Shown: piece after piece, positions 51,051 to 61,133 of the stretch
Layout of the letters: the number at the start of each line of letters is the position of its first letter
How positions within the stretch are numbered: the first letter of the stretch is position 1
Origin: Thermomicrobiales bacterium
GTDB taxonomy: Bacteria > Chloroflexota > Chloroflexia > Thermomicrobiales > UBA6265
Direction of reading: 5' to 3'
DNA: 64,000 bases
Assembly: GCA_019637585.1 (NCBI GenBank)
Contig: JAHBVL010000006.1
Span: 1 to 64,000, forward strand
The notes under the pieces: generated by a model
What the model was told of the DNA's origin: nothing
What the model saw: only the letters and a program-made list of their open reading frames with translations
Databases searched by the model: none
Program-made: the position numbers and the translations under genes

Positions 51051-52061
51051 ATGACGAGCCTGACCGAGCGGCTCTCCACCACTTCAGAGCGTGGGTCATC
51101 TGCGCTGGACGCGGCGCAGGTTGCCGGCGCGATCCTCGATCAGATCGACCGCGTGATCGTTGGAAAACGGGCGATCGGCCGGTTGCTGCTGGCCTGCGTC
51201 CTGGCGGAAGGGCATGTGCTGCTGGAAGATGTGCCGGGCGTGGGCAAAACGACGCTGGCCCGCTCTCTGGCGGTGGCGCTGGGTGGGCAGTTTCACCGCA
51301 TCCAGTTCACGCCCGATCTCCTGCCCAGCGACATCACCGGTCTGAACTATTTCGATCAGAAAAGTGGTGATTTCCGCTTTCGCGCTGGACCTGTGTTCGC
51401 CAATGTTGTGGTTGCCGATGAGATCAACCGGGCGACGCCACGTACCCAATCGGCGCTGCTGGAAGCGATGGAAGAACGGACTGTGACCGTCGAGGGAGAA
51501 ACGCTGGCCCTGCCCCGTCCATTCCTGGTCATCGCCACGGAAAATCCAATCGAGCTGGAAGGCACCTTTCCGTTGCCGGAAGCGCAGATTGATCGATTCA
51601 TGATGCGCCTGAAGATCGGCTACCCCTCGGAAGATGAGGAAATGGAGATCATCGCCCGGTCGAGCGCCGGGCAAAACAGTGTCGAAAGCGTTGCCACGCC
51701 GGAGCAGATCGAGCGCCTGATCGGGGGGGCTCGCGATGTCCACATTTCCGGCGACGTCACGCGATATATCGCTCGGCTGACCCGGGCCACGCGCGCCCAT
51801 CCTGTCGTGCGACTCGGCGCCAGTCCGCGCGCATCGATCGCGCTGGCTCGTGCGGCCCAGGCGTTTGCCGTGATGAGCGGACGGAGCGCGGTCATTCCCG
51901 ACGATGTCAAAGCCATTGCCCCGCATGTCCTGACCCATCGGATCGATCTGGCGCCGGAGGCGATGTTGCGAGGACGGACCGCGGAATCGGTCGTTTCCGA
52001 GGTGCTGGACAGCGAAGCTGTGCCGGTCGAGGGGTCGATCGGCTTGTCCGGCGATCAATGA
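51051..52061 (+). CDS. MoxR family AAA+ ATPase
   Basis: 336 residues. Walker A is EDVPGVGKTTLA, Walker B is NVVVADEINRATPRTQSALLEAMEE, sensor 1 ATENP, and the C-terminal lid follows. MoxR ATPases act as chaperones that help assemble or activate partner proteins, usually with a DUF58 protein. The stop overlaps the DUF58 start as ATGA. AGGAGG lies about 12 bases upstream. Confidence 0.93.
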   Translation: MTSLTERLSTTSERGSSALDAAQVAGAILDQIDRVIVGKRAIGRLLLACVLAEGHVLLEDVPGVGKTTLARSLAVALGGQFHRIQFTPDLLPSDITGLNYFDQKSGDFRFRAGPVFANVVVADEINRATPRTQSALLEAMEERTVTVEGETLALPRPFLVIATENPIELEGTFPLPEAQIDRFMMRLKIGYPSEDEEMEIIARSSAGQNSVESVATPEQIERLIGGARDVHISGDVTRYIARLTRATRAHPVVRLGASPRASIALARAAQAFAVMSGRSAVIPDDVKAIAPHVLTHRIDLAPEAMLRGRTAESVVSEVLDSEAVPVEGSIGLSGDQ

Positions 52062-53338
52062 CCCGCTTGCTCTCCGGGTTCGATTCCGGGCGTCTACCGG
52101 GCGCCGCGCGTTCACGCAGTCTCTTTTTCACACGCCTCTGGCGATATGCGGCCGGAATCGTTCTGCTGGCCGGGCTGGTCACCCAATCGATGGCCATCGC
52201 GCTGGCCGGGGGACTGGCGATTGCCACGATGCTGGTCTCCAGGGGATGGAACCAGCTGACGCTCGCCGATCTCGAGTTCACGCGGGCGCTCGATGCGAAC
52301 CGGGCGCTGCCCGGCGACATCGTCAACCTCGAGATTTCCCTCACCAACCGAAAACCGCTCCCGACATCCGCATTGCGGATCGACGAAGCGATCGATGAAA
52401 CACTGGCGGCGCATGGATATCGATCGACGTTGAGTGGCGGTTCCGGAAAGAGGCTGGTGCATCTGACGGGCCAATTGAGACCATGGGAACAGCAAACCTG
52501 GTCGATTCCGGTGGAGTGCACGGGCCGTGGCGCGCATCGCATCGGTCCAGCGACATTGCGGTCTGGTGACCCCTTCGGTTTCTTCGCGGCACGAACCGAT
52601 TCGACTGACAACCTCGAGCTGATCGTCTATCCGCGGGTCCATCCACTTGCCGATCTCGAGTTGCCTGGTCAGCGTCCACTTGGCGACCAGCTGGCCGTCA
52701 GAACGCCGATCACCGATCCGATGCGAATCCGCGGATTGCGGGACTACCGACCCGAGGATTCGTTTCGCTCGATCCACTGGAAAGCAACGGCGCGCCATTC
52801 GCGCCTGCAGGTCAAGATTCAGGAACCGGTCACGACCCTCTCGATGATGATCCTGCTCAATCTCGATTCGTTCGAGCATGCCTGGGAGGGTGTCCACACC
52901 GACAACGTCGAGATGTCAATCGAGGTCGCGGCGTCGTATGCGATGTGGGCGCTCGACGCCAGATACTCGGTCGGACTGCGGGCCAACGGCGTGGTGACCG
53001 GATCCGATCAGGCGCTCCACGTACCCGTGGGGCGAGGTCAGTCGCAACAACTGGCGTTGATGACCGGTCTGGCCAAACTGGAGGCATACGCCACCCTCTC
53101 CTTCGCTCAGACGGTGGCGGCGGCCGTCCCGTCGATCCCTCTGGGCTGCACGTTGGTCATGATCACGCCGATGATGTCCGACGACATCGCCCGTCTGCTT
53201 GCCACGACCGTTTCGGCCGGTCGGCGAACGGTGCTGGTGCCGCTGGGTGATGTCGATGTTCCCCAACTGCCCGGGTTGATCGTGCGGGAGTTCTATCCAG
53301 GGTTCGCCGGGTCGGATTCGGCCGAGGCGGCGGCATGA
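52058..53338 (+). CDS. DUF58 domain protein
   Basis: 426 residues. Two membrane segments near residues 28-62 (IVLLAGLVTQSMAIALAGGLAIATML) are followed by a beta-sandwich-like part and the DUF58 core with LRDYRPEDSFRSIHWKATARHSRLQVK. The C-terminal part is von Willebrand A-like. It is the usual partner of MoxR and is coupled on both sides by ATGA overlaps. Precise role unknown. Confidence 0.92.
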   Translation: MTRLLSGFDSGRLPGAARSRSLFFTRLWRYAAGIVLLAGLVTQSMAIALAGGLAIATMLVSRGWNQLTLADLEFTRALDANRALPGDIVNLEISLTNRKPLPTSALRIDEAIDETLAAHGYRSTLSGGSGKRLVHLTGQLRPWEQQTWSIPVECTGRGAHRIGPATLRSGDPFGFFAARTDSTDNLELIVYPRVHPLADLELPGQRPLGDQLAVRTPITDPMRIRGLRDYRPEDSFRSIHWKATARHSRLQVKIQEPVTTLSMMILLNLDSFEHAWEGVHTDNVEMSIEVAASYAMWALDARYSVGLRANGVVTGSDQALHVPVGRGQSQQLALMTGLAKLEAYATLSFAQTVAAAVPSIPLGCTLVMITPMMSDDIARLLATTVSAGRRTVLVPLGDVDVPQLPGLIVREFYPGFAGSDSAEAAA

Positions 53339-54768
53339 GTCTCCGCGTTCTGCGATTCACCACGACCGATTGGGTCCATGCCGGTTTGCTCCTGATGGCG
53401 GAGTCGGCAATCGCCTGGCTGGCGATCAACCTGCTGGTGCAGCCGGTCGATGGCTCCGGCGCCGCGATGTCCGCCAGCACTGTGGCGATGCTGATGGTGG
53501 CGGCGCTGGCGGTGCCCCGTCTCTGCCATGACTGGGGAATCTGGGGATCGCGCTTCAGCGTCGTTCTGGTCGCGGCCGTGTTGCTGACCACAGCGATCGC
53601 GGTCCAGCGAACGTCGTTTCCCGCCTTTGCGCTGTTCGACGCAACCTGGATCGACGAAGCGTTCGCCGCCGTGATTCGGGAGCCAAGCGCTGAGGAGGTT
53701 CCGATCTGGGTGGTGCTGATCAGCTCAGCCATTATCTGGTGGCGCGGCGTCATGCGCGGCAGACCGGATATCGACACCGGACTGGCCCTGCTCCGGGTGG
53801 GGTCGGTGATTCTCGTGGTTCTGGTCGTCGCGCATACCGCTTTCGACCGGGGATTCGACGACAGGCGCCTGTCGGCCGCCGTGCTCCTTTTCTACAGTGC
53901 GACCCTGCTGGCGATCGCCATGTTGCGCCAGGAGATGGTGCCCTGGCGAGCGCCCAAACGCTGGCTGGAAACGGTCTTGCTGCCGGTGGTGATGATCGTG
54001 CTGCCGGCGTCGATCCTGATCGGTCTGCTGACGCGAGATCTCAACGGTATGGTCGACCTGCTCCTCGATCCCGTCATTCTGGTCCTGACCGTCGTGTTCA
54101 GGATCGTGAGTTTCGTCCTCGTCCTCCTGGCCATGATCATTCTGGTGCCAATCGTCTGGTTGATTTCCAAGCTGCCTATTGCCCAGCCAGGGGAAGACAA
54201 TCAGTCGCCGGTCCAGATCGCCCAGGGGACGGTGACGCAAGTTGCGGAGACTGGCAGCCAGCTTCCCAACACGTTCAAGTATCTGGTGGCGACTCTCCTG
54301 ATCATGGCCATCTTTGCCGGGATCGTCAGATTCAGGTTGCGGTTGGGGTTTGTTCCGCTGGAAAGCGACGACGACCGACGCAGCGCCCGGGTCGAGGGAA
54401 GTCTTCTGGACGAACTCAAGGATTGGCTCGGTGGCAGGCGATCGCACCAGTCAACGGGTGACGCCGACTCCCTTGCAGCGCTCCGGAACGACCCTCGCTG
54501 GCGACATACGGTCCGCATTCGAGACCGGTATGCTGATTTTCTTCGCTGGAGCAGCAGGGAAGGGCTTCCGAGACTGGTTTCGACCACTCCCGATGAACTG
54601 CAGGAACGCTGGGAGGGTGAACGCTTCGGCCGCCAAAGCGCGGCGATTGCGACGCTGACCGATCTCTACGACCGGGCGCGCTATGGCGACGTGCCCATGA
54701 CCGAAGCGGATGCGCTGGCCATGGAAGAGGCCTGGCGCGTGCTGCGGGAGGGGGCAACGCTCACCTGA
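53335..54768 (+). CDS. DUF4129-like multi-spanning membrane protein
   Basis: 477 residues. Eight or so hydrophobic segments occupy residues 10-270; the last large one is VFRIVSFVLVLLAMIILVPI. The C-terminal 130 residues are cytoplasmic and have the DUF4129 pattern: RDRYADFLRWSSREGLPRL, TPDELQERW, LTDLYDRARYGDVPMTEAD. In related loci a transglutaminase domain is often present; none is seen here. It shares ATGA with the DUF58 gene and overlaps the hemW start by one base. Confidence 0.82.
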   Translation: MSLRVLRFTTTDWVHAGLLLMAESAIAWLAINLLVQPVDGSGAAMSASTVAMLMVAALAVPRLCHDWGIWGSRFSVVLVAAVLLTTAIAVQRTSFPAFALFDATWIDEAFAAVIREPSAEEVPIWVVLISSAIIWWRGVMRGRPDIDTGLALLRVGSVILVVLVVAHTAFDRGFDDRRLSAAVLLFYSATLLAIAMLRQEMVPWRAPKRWLETVLLPVVMIVLPASILIGLLTRDLNGMVDLLLDPVILVLTVVFRIVSFVLVLLAMIILVPIVWLISKLPIAQPGEDNQSPVQIAQGTVTQVAETGSQLPNTFKYLVATLLIMAIFAGIVRFRLRLGFVPLESDDDRRSARVEGSLLDELKDWLGGRRSHQSTGDADSLAALRNDPRWRHTVRIRDRYADFLRWSSREGLPRLVSTTPDELQERWEGERFGRQSAAIATLTDLYDRARYGDVPMTEADALAMEEAWRVLREGATLT

Positions 54769-55940
54769 TGGCGCCGCTACCCGCTGGAGCGCCCGTTGGC
54801 GTCTACATCCACATCCCGTTCTGCGGGCATATCTGTCCCTATTGCGATTTCAACACCTACGCCAATATGGAGCCGCTCATCCCGGCCTATGTCGATGCAG
54901 TCTGCACCGACATCGCGCGCTTCCCCGGGCGTTTCGGGTCGATGCCGGCAGCGACCATCTTCTTTGGCGGCGGCACACCCTCGCTCGTTCCAGCCGAAGG
55001 CATCGCCCGGATGATCGACGCCGTCAGGAACTCGTTCGACCTGGCTGCCGGCGCCGAGATCACCCTGGAGGCGAATCCGAATCGTCTCGACCAACGCTAT
55101 TGCACCGGGTTGCTCGACGCGGGCGTCAACCGGCTCAGCCTGGGAGCGCAGACGTTCGATCGCCGGGGTCTGCGAACGCTCGGCAGGCAGCACGAAGCGG
55201 AGGATGTGGTGACCGCGATTGTCGCCGCCCGAGCCGCAGGCTTCGCCAATGTCAGCTGCGATCTGATTTTCGGCTGGCCAGGGCAGGCAATGGATGTCTG
55301 GCGCAACGATCTCGACCGGGTGCTCGCTCTGGATGCAGGCGTCGATCATCTCTCGCTCTATAGCCTGATCATCGAACCGGGAACGCCGATGGCCGAAGCG
55401 GTGGCCAGGGGCATTCTCGTGCCCCTTTCCGATGATGAAGCGGCCGACTGCTACGAGATCGCCGTGGAGGTTCTCGGCAAGGCCGGCTGGATTCACTACG
55501 AGATCGCCAACTGGGCGAAATCGGCCGCATATCAGTCGCGTCACAACATGCTCTACTGGCGAAACGGCGAATATGCGGGTTTTGGCGCTGGGGCTCACTG
55601 GCGGATTGGCGATCGTCGCCGCATGAACCATTTGCTTCCCCGGACCTATGTCGACGCCGTCGAGGGAGGGGAGGATTCGGCGTCGAATAGCGAGGAAGTC
55701 TCCGATCGTCTGTCGATCAGCGAAACGATGATGCTGGGGCTGCGGCTCTTGCGGGAAGGTGTGACGGAAGCGTCCTTCCAGGTGAGACATAGCGCATCGC
55801 TCGCCGAATCGTTTCCTCGGCAGCTCGACGCGTTGGCCGCACACGGTTTGATCGACTGGGATGGCGAACGCGTTCTCCTGACGCACCGCGGGTCGATGCT
55901 GGCGAACGATGTCTGCTCTCAGTTCTTCGATGAACAGTGA
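54768..55940 (+). CDS. hemW: HemW family radical SAM heme chaperone-like protein
   Basis: 390 residues. The radical SAM cluster motif is C19, C23, C26 in PFCGHICPYCDF. GGGTPS follows for SAM binding. The C-terminal HemW-type HNMLYW...AGFGAGAH is present. HemW proteins bind heme and carry it to partners; they lack coproporphyrinogen oxidase activity despite the similarity to HemN. The start TGATG overlaps the DUF4129 gene, so it is part of the operon, which is an unusual neighbour. Confidence 0.92.
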   Translation: MAPLPAGAPVGVYIHIPFCGHICPYCDFNTYANMEPLIPAYVDAVCTDIARFPGRFGSMPAATIFFGGGTPSLVPAEGIARMIDAVRNSFDLAAGAEITLEANPNRLDQRYCTGLLDAGVNRLSLGAQTFDRRGLRTLGRQHEAEDVVTAIVAARAAGFANVSCDLIFGWPGQAMDVWRNDLDRVLALDAGVDHLSLYSLIIEPGTPMAEAVARGILVPLSDDEAADCYEIAVEVLGKAGWIHYEIANWAKSAAYQSRHNMLYWRNGEYAGFGAGAHWRIGDRRRMNHLLPRTYVDAVEGGEDSASNSEEVSDRLSISETMMLGLRLLREGVTEASFQVRHSASLAESFPRQLDALAAHGLIDWDGERVLLTHRGSMLANDVCSQFFDEQ

Positions 55941-55998
55941 CCCGGCTTCCATGACACAATGCCGAAGCAATGCACGACCCGATTCGAAAGGAATGACT

Positions 55999-57420
55999 GT
56001 GGCGGCCAACGAGATCTGTTTCATGGATGCGGTCGAACTGCGAGACAAGATCGCCGGCAAGGAGCTCTCAGCTCGCGAGGTGATGTCGGCATTCCTCGGC
56101 CAGATCGAAAAGGTCAACCCGGCGATCAACGCCATCGTGTCGAAGCTGGATGATGATGCCGCCCTGAAACTCGCGGATGACGCCGACGACGTTCTGGCCA
56201 GAAAAGGGCCAGTTGGGCCACTGCATGGGTTGCCGCATGCGGTCAAGGATCTCGCCGATGCGGCCGGTTTTCCGACGACCAAGGGGTCGCCGCTGCACAA
56301 GGACGACTATCCCGCGCAGGATTGTGCGATTGTCGAGCGCATCCGGGGTGCGGGTTCGCTCATCATCGGCAAGACGAACGTGCCGGAATTCGGGCTTGGG
56401 TCCCATTCCTTCAATCCCATTTTCGGTGCGACGAAGAATCCCTACGACCAGACGAAGAGCGCGGGCGGCAGCAGCGGCGGCGCCGGTGCGGCGCTGGCCA
56501 CCGGAATGCTGCCCCTCGCGGATGGTTCCGACTCGGGGGGATCGCTGCGCAATCCGGGCAACTTCAACAACGTCGTCGGGTTTCGCGTGTCGCCCGGGCT
56601 GGTGCCAGCCTGGCCAGGCTCACATCCCTGGATCGGGATCGGGGTCAAGGGCCCGATGGCCAGAACGGTACGGGACACGGCCCTCCTGCTGAGCGTGATG
56701 GCTGGCGCTGATGGTCGCGATCAGCTGGCATATCCGAGCGACGCCTCCAGCTTCACGCAGCCGCTCGATCGCGATTTCAAGGGGGTGCGCGTCGCCTGGT
56801 CGCCCGACCTGGGGGAGCTGCCGCTCGATCCACGGGTTCGGTCGACCCTGGCGAAGCAGCGAGCCACGTTCGAGGCGCTGGGATGTATCGTCGAGGATGT
56901 CGCTCCGCCGCTCTGGGACGCTGACGAGATCTTTCACGATCTCCGGGCCGGCATGCTGGCTGCCGGCAACGCGGAGAATTTCGCACGCGATCGCGATCAG
57001 ATGAAACCAGAAGCGGTCTGGAACATCGAAAAGGGCCTGGCGATGTCTGCGGCGCAGCTGGGACAGGCTATGGCCCGGCAGGAGGCGCTCTTCCAGCGGA
57101 TGCGGGAGTTCATGGAAACGTACGAATTCGTGCTCTGCGCCGTGAACCAGGTTCCGCCGTTTCCTGCCGAGTGGCGCTATCCGGAAGAAGTCGATGGCGT
57201 GCCGATGGAGAACTACATCGCCTGGATGAAGACGGCGTACTACATCACGGTCACCCGCTGCCCGTCCATCTCGGTGCCGGCAGGATTCACCGACGACGGG
57301 TTGCCGGTCGGTCTTCAGATCGCCGGTCGATTCCGGGACGATCTGAGCGTGCTGCAGATGGCCCATGCTTTCGAACAGGCGACGGGGTTCGGGAAGGTGC
57401 GTCCAGCGATTGCCGGGTGA
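55999..57420 (+). CDS. Amidase signature family enzyme
   Basis: 473 residues from a GTG. AAAGGA lies seven bases before this GTG but directly touches the ATG at 55993, so GTG is preferred. The Ser-cisSer-Lys triad is K in HAVKDLAD, S in SAGGSSGGAG and S in GSDSGGSLRNP. The C-terminal VPAGFTDDGLPVGLQIAG is typical. It hydrolyses amides; the substrate may be an aliphatic or aryl amide. It is not gatA-like by context, as gatB and gatC are absent. Confidence 0.9.
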   Translation: MAANEICFMDAVELRDKIAGKELSAREVMSAFLGQIEKVNPAINAIVSKLDDDAALKLADDADDVLARKGPVGPLHGLPHAVKDLADAAGFPTTKGSPLHKDDYPAQDCAIVERIRGAGSLIIGKTNVPEFGLGSHSFNPIFGATKNPYDQTKSAGGSSGGAGAALATGMLPLADGSDSGGSLRNPGNFNNVVGFRVSPGLVPAWPGSHPWIGIGVKGPMARTVRDTALLLSVMAGADGRDQLAYPSDASSFTQPLDRDFKGVRVAWSPDLGELPLDPRVRSTLAKQRATFEALGCIVEDVAPPLWDADEIFHDLRAGMLAAGNAENFARDRDQMKPEAVWNIEKGLAMSAAQLGQAMARQEALFQRMREFMETYEFVLCAVNQVPPFPAEWRYPEEVDGVPMENYIAWMKTAYYITVTRCPSISVPAGFTDDGLPVGLQIAGRFRDDLSVLQMAHAFEQATGFGKVRPAIAG

Positions 57421-57431
57421 GGGCCGGGGGG

Positions 57432-57851
57432 TCAGTCAGGACGGTACGTCTTCAAACCGGGGTGGCGCGAGAGGCGACGGTCGAACGTTGCCAGTTCATG
57501 ATCGTCGCGCATCGAGTGGGCCGCGGCGAGCGCATCCACGAAGCTGATGGCACTTCGCTGTTCCCACAACTGGAGGGCCAGTAACCACGTGAGTGCATTG
57601 TCGGATGAGAAACCCTGAGACAGGACAATGCGTTCAAGTGCGTTGGCGATGTCGGATCGCGGCACGTTGAATGCGGAACTCGACAGCACGTAGATCACTT
57701 CGGCCAATACGGCTTCGCTGGTGGTTGCCTTGATCTGGTCCGATGCGACCCGCCGAAACAGGTCGATGGACACGGCCGCCATTGCGGCGACCGCGTCGTC
57801 TTGCGGTTCCGTCAGTGCGTAGATGAAGTAATTGGTGTCAATGAAGATCAC
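57432..57851 (-). CDS. PIN domain ribonuclease toxin
   Basis: 139 residues. The acidic PIN residues are D5 (FIDTNYFIYAL), E in SEAVLAEVIYVL, D in SFVDALAAA and the final D in ELATFDRRLSR. It would cut RNA with Mg or Mn and be held by the antitoxin encoded just upstream. The start overlaps the antitoxin stop as ATGA. It is convergent with the amidase, 11 bases apart. Confidence 0.9.
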   Translation of the reverse strand: MIFIDTNYFIYALTEPQDDAVAAMAAVSIDLFRRVASDQIKATTSEAVLAEVIYVLSSSAFNVPRSDIANALERIVLSQGFSSDNALTWLLALQLWEQRSAISFVDALAAAHSMRDDHELATFDRRLSRHPGLKTYRPD

Positions 57852-58123
57852 TCTTCGGCAACTCGCCCGTACTTGTCACCAATCGCCTCTTCCCATGCAT
57901 TCCGACGGATAGCGTCGAAATCAGTCAGATCGGCGCCGGGAACCGGCTTGAACTTGCCAAACAGATCCTCAATATCCGTCGAGATGCCCTTGACCGCGAC
58001 GAGACCCTCCTCAACTGTGAACTCGACACGATCACCCGTGTAGACCGCAAGAGCCTCACGGACGGCCCTGGGAACGGTAATCTGCCCTTTGGACGTTAGC
58101 GTCGCGTAATAGATATCCTTCAT
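57848..58123 (-). CDS. AbrB/MazE-type antitoxin
   Basis: 91 residues. The swapped-hairpin DNA-binding domain is TLTSKGQITVPRAVREAL, GDRVEFTVEEGLVAV. The remaining C-terminal part (about 40 residues, FGKFKPVPGADLTDFDAIRRNAWEE) would bind the PIN toxin. AAAGG lies eight bases before the ATG. The pair is probably autoregulated by binding its own promoter. Confidence 0.88.
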   Translation of the reverse strand: MKDIYYATLTSKGQITVPRAVREALAVYTGDRVEFTVEEGLVAVKGISTDIEDLFGKFKPVPGADLTDFDAIRRNAWEEAIGDKYGRVAEE

Positions 58124-58276
58124 TTTGTTGCCTTTCTCTGGCTCGTCAACCATGGACTCGATCCAGCGAGCGGGCAATGCCCGGCGTCCCCGGAATCCAT
58201 CTCGATCCTTGACCCAGATCGCCTTGCCGAACCACAAAGGTAAGGATAACAGATACATCCTTACTTATCAATCGCA

Positions 58277-60991
58277 TCAATGCGAATCGGCGACGGCCTT
58301 CCGCAATTCATACAGCTTGGTGATCGCTTCGATTGGGCTGAGAGACTCGACGTCGAGCGATTTCAACTCCTCGAGCACCGGGTCGGGAGCACCGAACATC
58401 GTGAGCTGAATCTGAGTTTCCCCTTCGGGAATGGGAGCCTTCATTGCGGCGACACGTGAGTCGCGACCCGCCATCGCCTCCAGATCGGCCAGCACCTCGG
58501 CGGCTCGCCGGACGATCGCTTTGGGGATGCCCGCCAGTTCGGCAACGTGAATGCCATACGACCGGTCGGCCCCGCCAGGAACGACCTGCCGCAGAAAGAC
58601 AACGCGATCTCCCTCTTCCAGCACGTCCATCCGGTAGGTCCGCACCCGTGGCAGGATGCCGGCCAGCTCGGTGAGCTCGTGGTAGTGGGTGGCGAAGAGA
58701 GTTTTGCAGCCCAGCCGGGGAGTGTTGTGCAGATACTCCACGACGGCCCGCGCGATGGCCAGACCGTCGTAGGTGCTCGTGCCCCTGCCGATTTCATCGA
58801 GCACGACGAGGCTGCGGGGTGAGGCGTGGTTCAGGATGTTGGCGGTTTCCAGCATCTCCACCATGAAGGTGCTCTGGCCGGTCGCGATGTCATCCTGAGC
58901 GCCGATTCGCGTGAAGATTCGGTCGACCAGCCCAATCCGGGCTCGCTCGGCGGGAACGAACGAACCAATCTGCGCCATCAGGGTGATTAGCGCCACCTGC
59001 CGCAGCCAGCTGCTCTTGCCGGCCATGTTGGGCCCGGTGAGGATGATCACCTGTGCGCCGGTGCTGTCCAGGTGTGCATCGTTGGGCACGTACTCTCCCG
59101 CCCGCAGCACGGTTTCGAGGACGGGATGCCGCCCATGCACGATGTCGATGGCGGTTCCTTCGTCGAGGCTGGGTCTGGTGTAGTTCTGCTCGACGGCGAC
59201 ATCGGCCAGATTCGCCGTCACGTCCAGCTCGGCGAGGATCATCGCCGCATTCAGGAGTCGCGGCGCGGCGCCGGCGACTTCCGCGACCACTCGCCTGAAG
59301 ACATCGGTCTCGATCTCGTTCAGCACGTCTTCGGCGTTGAGGACGATCGTTTCGTATTCCTTGAGTTGGGGGGTGAAGTAGCGCGTGGCGTTGGCCAGGG
59401 TCTGCTTCGGGATGTAGTCGTCCGGCAGAACCGGACCGCCGCCATTTGCCATGCGGTCTCGCTCGGCGGAGGCAAGCGCGGCAGTCGTCATCTCCAGGTA
59501 GTAGCCAAACACCTTGTTGTAGCCGACTTTGAGCGAGCGCACGCCAGTGCGATCGCGCTCGGCTCGCTCCAGATTGGCGATCCAGTCGCGGGCTTCCTTG
59601 GCCCGGCCGCGGTGACCGTCCAGCTCCGGAGCAAACCCGGGTCGGATCGCATTCCCTTTCCCCAGTGTCGCCGGAGGTTCGTCGACGATCGCGCGTTCGA
59701 GCAACGCATGGACATCGGCGGCGTCTGGTAGCGAATCGACATGGGGAACGCCAGTGACGATGCCGGCGACCACCGGCAACAGCGCCAGGGACCCTCTGAG
59801 CTGGCCGAGTTCTCTCGGCGTCGCCGCTCCGGCGAGGGTGCGATTGGCCAGGCGTTCGATATCACCGACCTGGCGCAGCGCGTTGCGCAGCTCGGCACGA
59901 GCTCCTGCCTGTTGGTGAAACCAGGCGACGGTTTCCTGCCGCTTCGTCAGCGCGTCGAGATCGAGGAGTGGTTGTCCGATCCAGCGGCGGAGCAGTCGGG
60001 CGCCCATTGGGGTGCGGGTTTGATCGAGCACGCCGAGAAGACTGTGCCGCCGTTCGCCCCGCGTGCTTTCCAGCAGCTCCAGGTTGCGGCGGGTTTGAGC
60101 GTCGAGCGCCATGAACCCGTCGACGCTATACGTGGCGAGCGACCGTATCTGCTTCAGGCCGGAGAGTTGCGTTTCCGAGAGATAGTGCAGCAGTCCACCG
60201 GCTGCTCGAATAGCGGCCGGTTTTCCCGCACAACCGAAACCATCGAGAGAGTCGACGGCGAAAAAGGCTCTCAGACGCTCCTCGGCCCGATCGGACCGCC
60301 AATGCCAGGCATCGGTTTTGCTGTGGGCGACGGAATCGGGGAGCCAAACCGCGTGCGGGGTGGCGCCATCGTCGAAAAGATCGCCGGGATGAACGATCTC
60401 GGCCGCGTTGAGCCGCATCAGCTCGCGGCCCGCGGCCAGTTCAGCTTCGGCTGGAGAGTCGGCGATGATCTCGGTGGTGGCGAACTCGCCAGTGGTGATG
60501 TCTGCGTAGGCAATGCCGATGCGCTTGCCGTCTGGCGCGATGCCGACAATGAAATTGTTGCGACTGGCATCGAGCATCGACGGTTCGGTCACCGTGCCAG
60601 GAGTGACGACTTGCGTGACGTCTCGATCGACCAGCCCTCGCCCTTTGGTCGCTTCCCCAACCTGTTCGCAGACGGCTACCTTATGACCGGCGGCGATGAG
60701 CCTGGCGATGTAGCCTTCGGCGGCGTGATGGGGAATTCCGGCCATGGGCACCCGCTGCCCTTTGCCCATTTCCCGGCCGGTCAGGACGATATCGAGAACC
60801 GCTGACGCCACATAGGCATCTTCTTCAAAGGTCTCGTAGAAGTCGCCGAGACGGAAGAGGAGGATCGTGTCGGGAAATCGCGCTTTGATGTCCAGGTACT
60901 GGCGACGGAGCGGCACCATCTGCCCCGACTTGGTCTCGCTCCCCGCTGAACTCGTGTTCACTGATTCGTCAACCGCTTTCCGCATACCCAT
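58277..60991 (-). CDS. mutS: DNA mismatch repair protein MutS
   Basis: 904 residues. The mismatch-reading Phe-x-Glu lies in RLGDFYETFEED. The ATPase has Walker A LTGPNMAGKSS at about residue 650, then DEIGRGTSTYDGLAI, and the CKTLFATHYHEL helix. The family size (about 850-900) matches. MutS recognises mispairs and works with MutL, not found here. Two ATGs two codons apart (60991, 60985) are equally possible. The TA pair starts 154 bases past its stop. Confidence 0.96.
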   Translation of the reverse strand: MGMRKAVDESVNTSSAGSETKSGQMVPLRRQYLDIKARFPDTILLFRLGDFYETFEEDAYVASAVLDIVLTGREMGKGQRVPMAGIPHHAAEGYIARLIAAGHKVAVCEQVGEATKGRGLVDRDVTQVVTPGTVTEPSMLDASRNNFIVGIAPDGKRIGIAYADITTGEFATTEIIADSPAEAELAAGRELMRLNAAEIVHPGDLFDDGATPHAVWLPDSVAHSKTDAWHWRSDRAEERLRAFFAVDSLDGFGCAGKPAAIRAAGGLLHYLSETQLSGLKQIRSLATYSVDGFMALDAQTRRNLELLESTRGERRHSLLGVLDQTRTPMGARLLRRWIGQPLLDLDALTKRQETVAWFHQQAGARAELRNALRQVGDIERLANRTLAGAATPRELGQLRGSLALLPVVAGIVTGVPHVDSLPDAADVHALLERAIVDEPPATLGKGNAIRPGFAPELDGHRGRAKEARDWIANLERAERDRTGVRSLKVGYNKVFGYYLEMTTAALASAERDRMANGGGPVLPDDYIPKQTLANATRYFTPQLKEYETIVLNAEDVLNEIETDVFRRVVAEVAGAAPRLLNAAMILAELDVTANLADVAVEQNYTRPSLDEGTAIDIVHGRHPVLETVLRAGEYVPNDAHLDSTGAQVIILTGPNMAGKSSWLRQVALITLMAQIGSFVPAERARIGLVDRIFTRIGAQDDIATGQSTFMVEMLETANILNHASPRSLVVLDEIGRGTSTYDGLAIARAVVEYLHNTPRLGCKTLFATHYHELTELAGILPRVRTYRMDVLEEGDRVVFLRQVVPGGADRSYGIHVAELAGIPKAIVRRAAEVLADLEAMAGRDSRVAAMKAPIPEGETQIQLTMFGAPDPVLEELKSLDVESLSPIEAITKLYELRKAVADSH

Positions 60992-61133
60992 TGTTCGTCA
61001 TCCGATGAAGCGTATCGCATGCCATCGCTTCGATGGAGCCGGACGCGAAGCGCCGCGCGCGGCAATCAGGCTGAGGCTAGACTAACGACAGAGTATCGCC
61101 CGGCCGCGGCCGGATTTGGAGGGGAACACGAGT

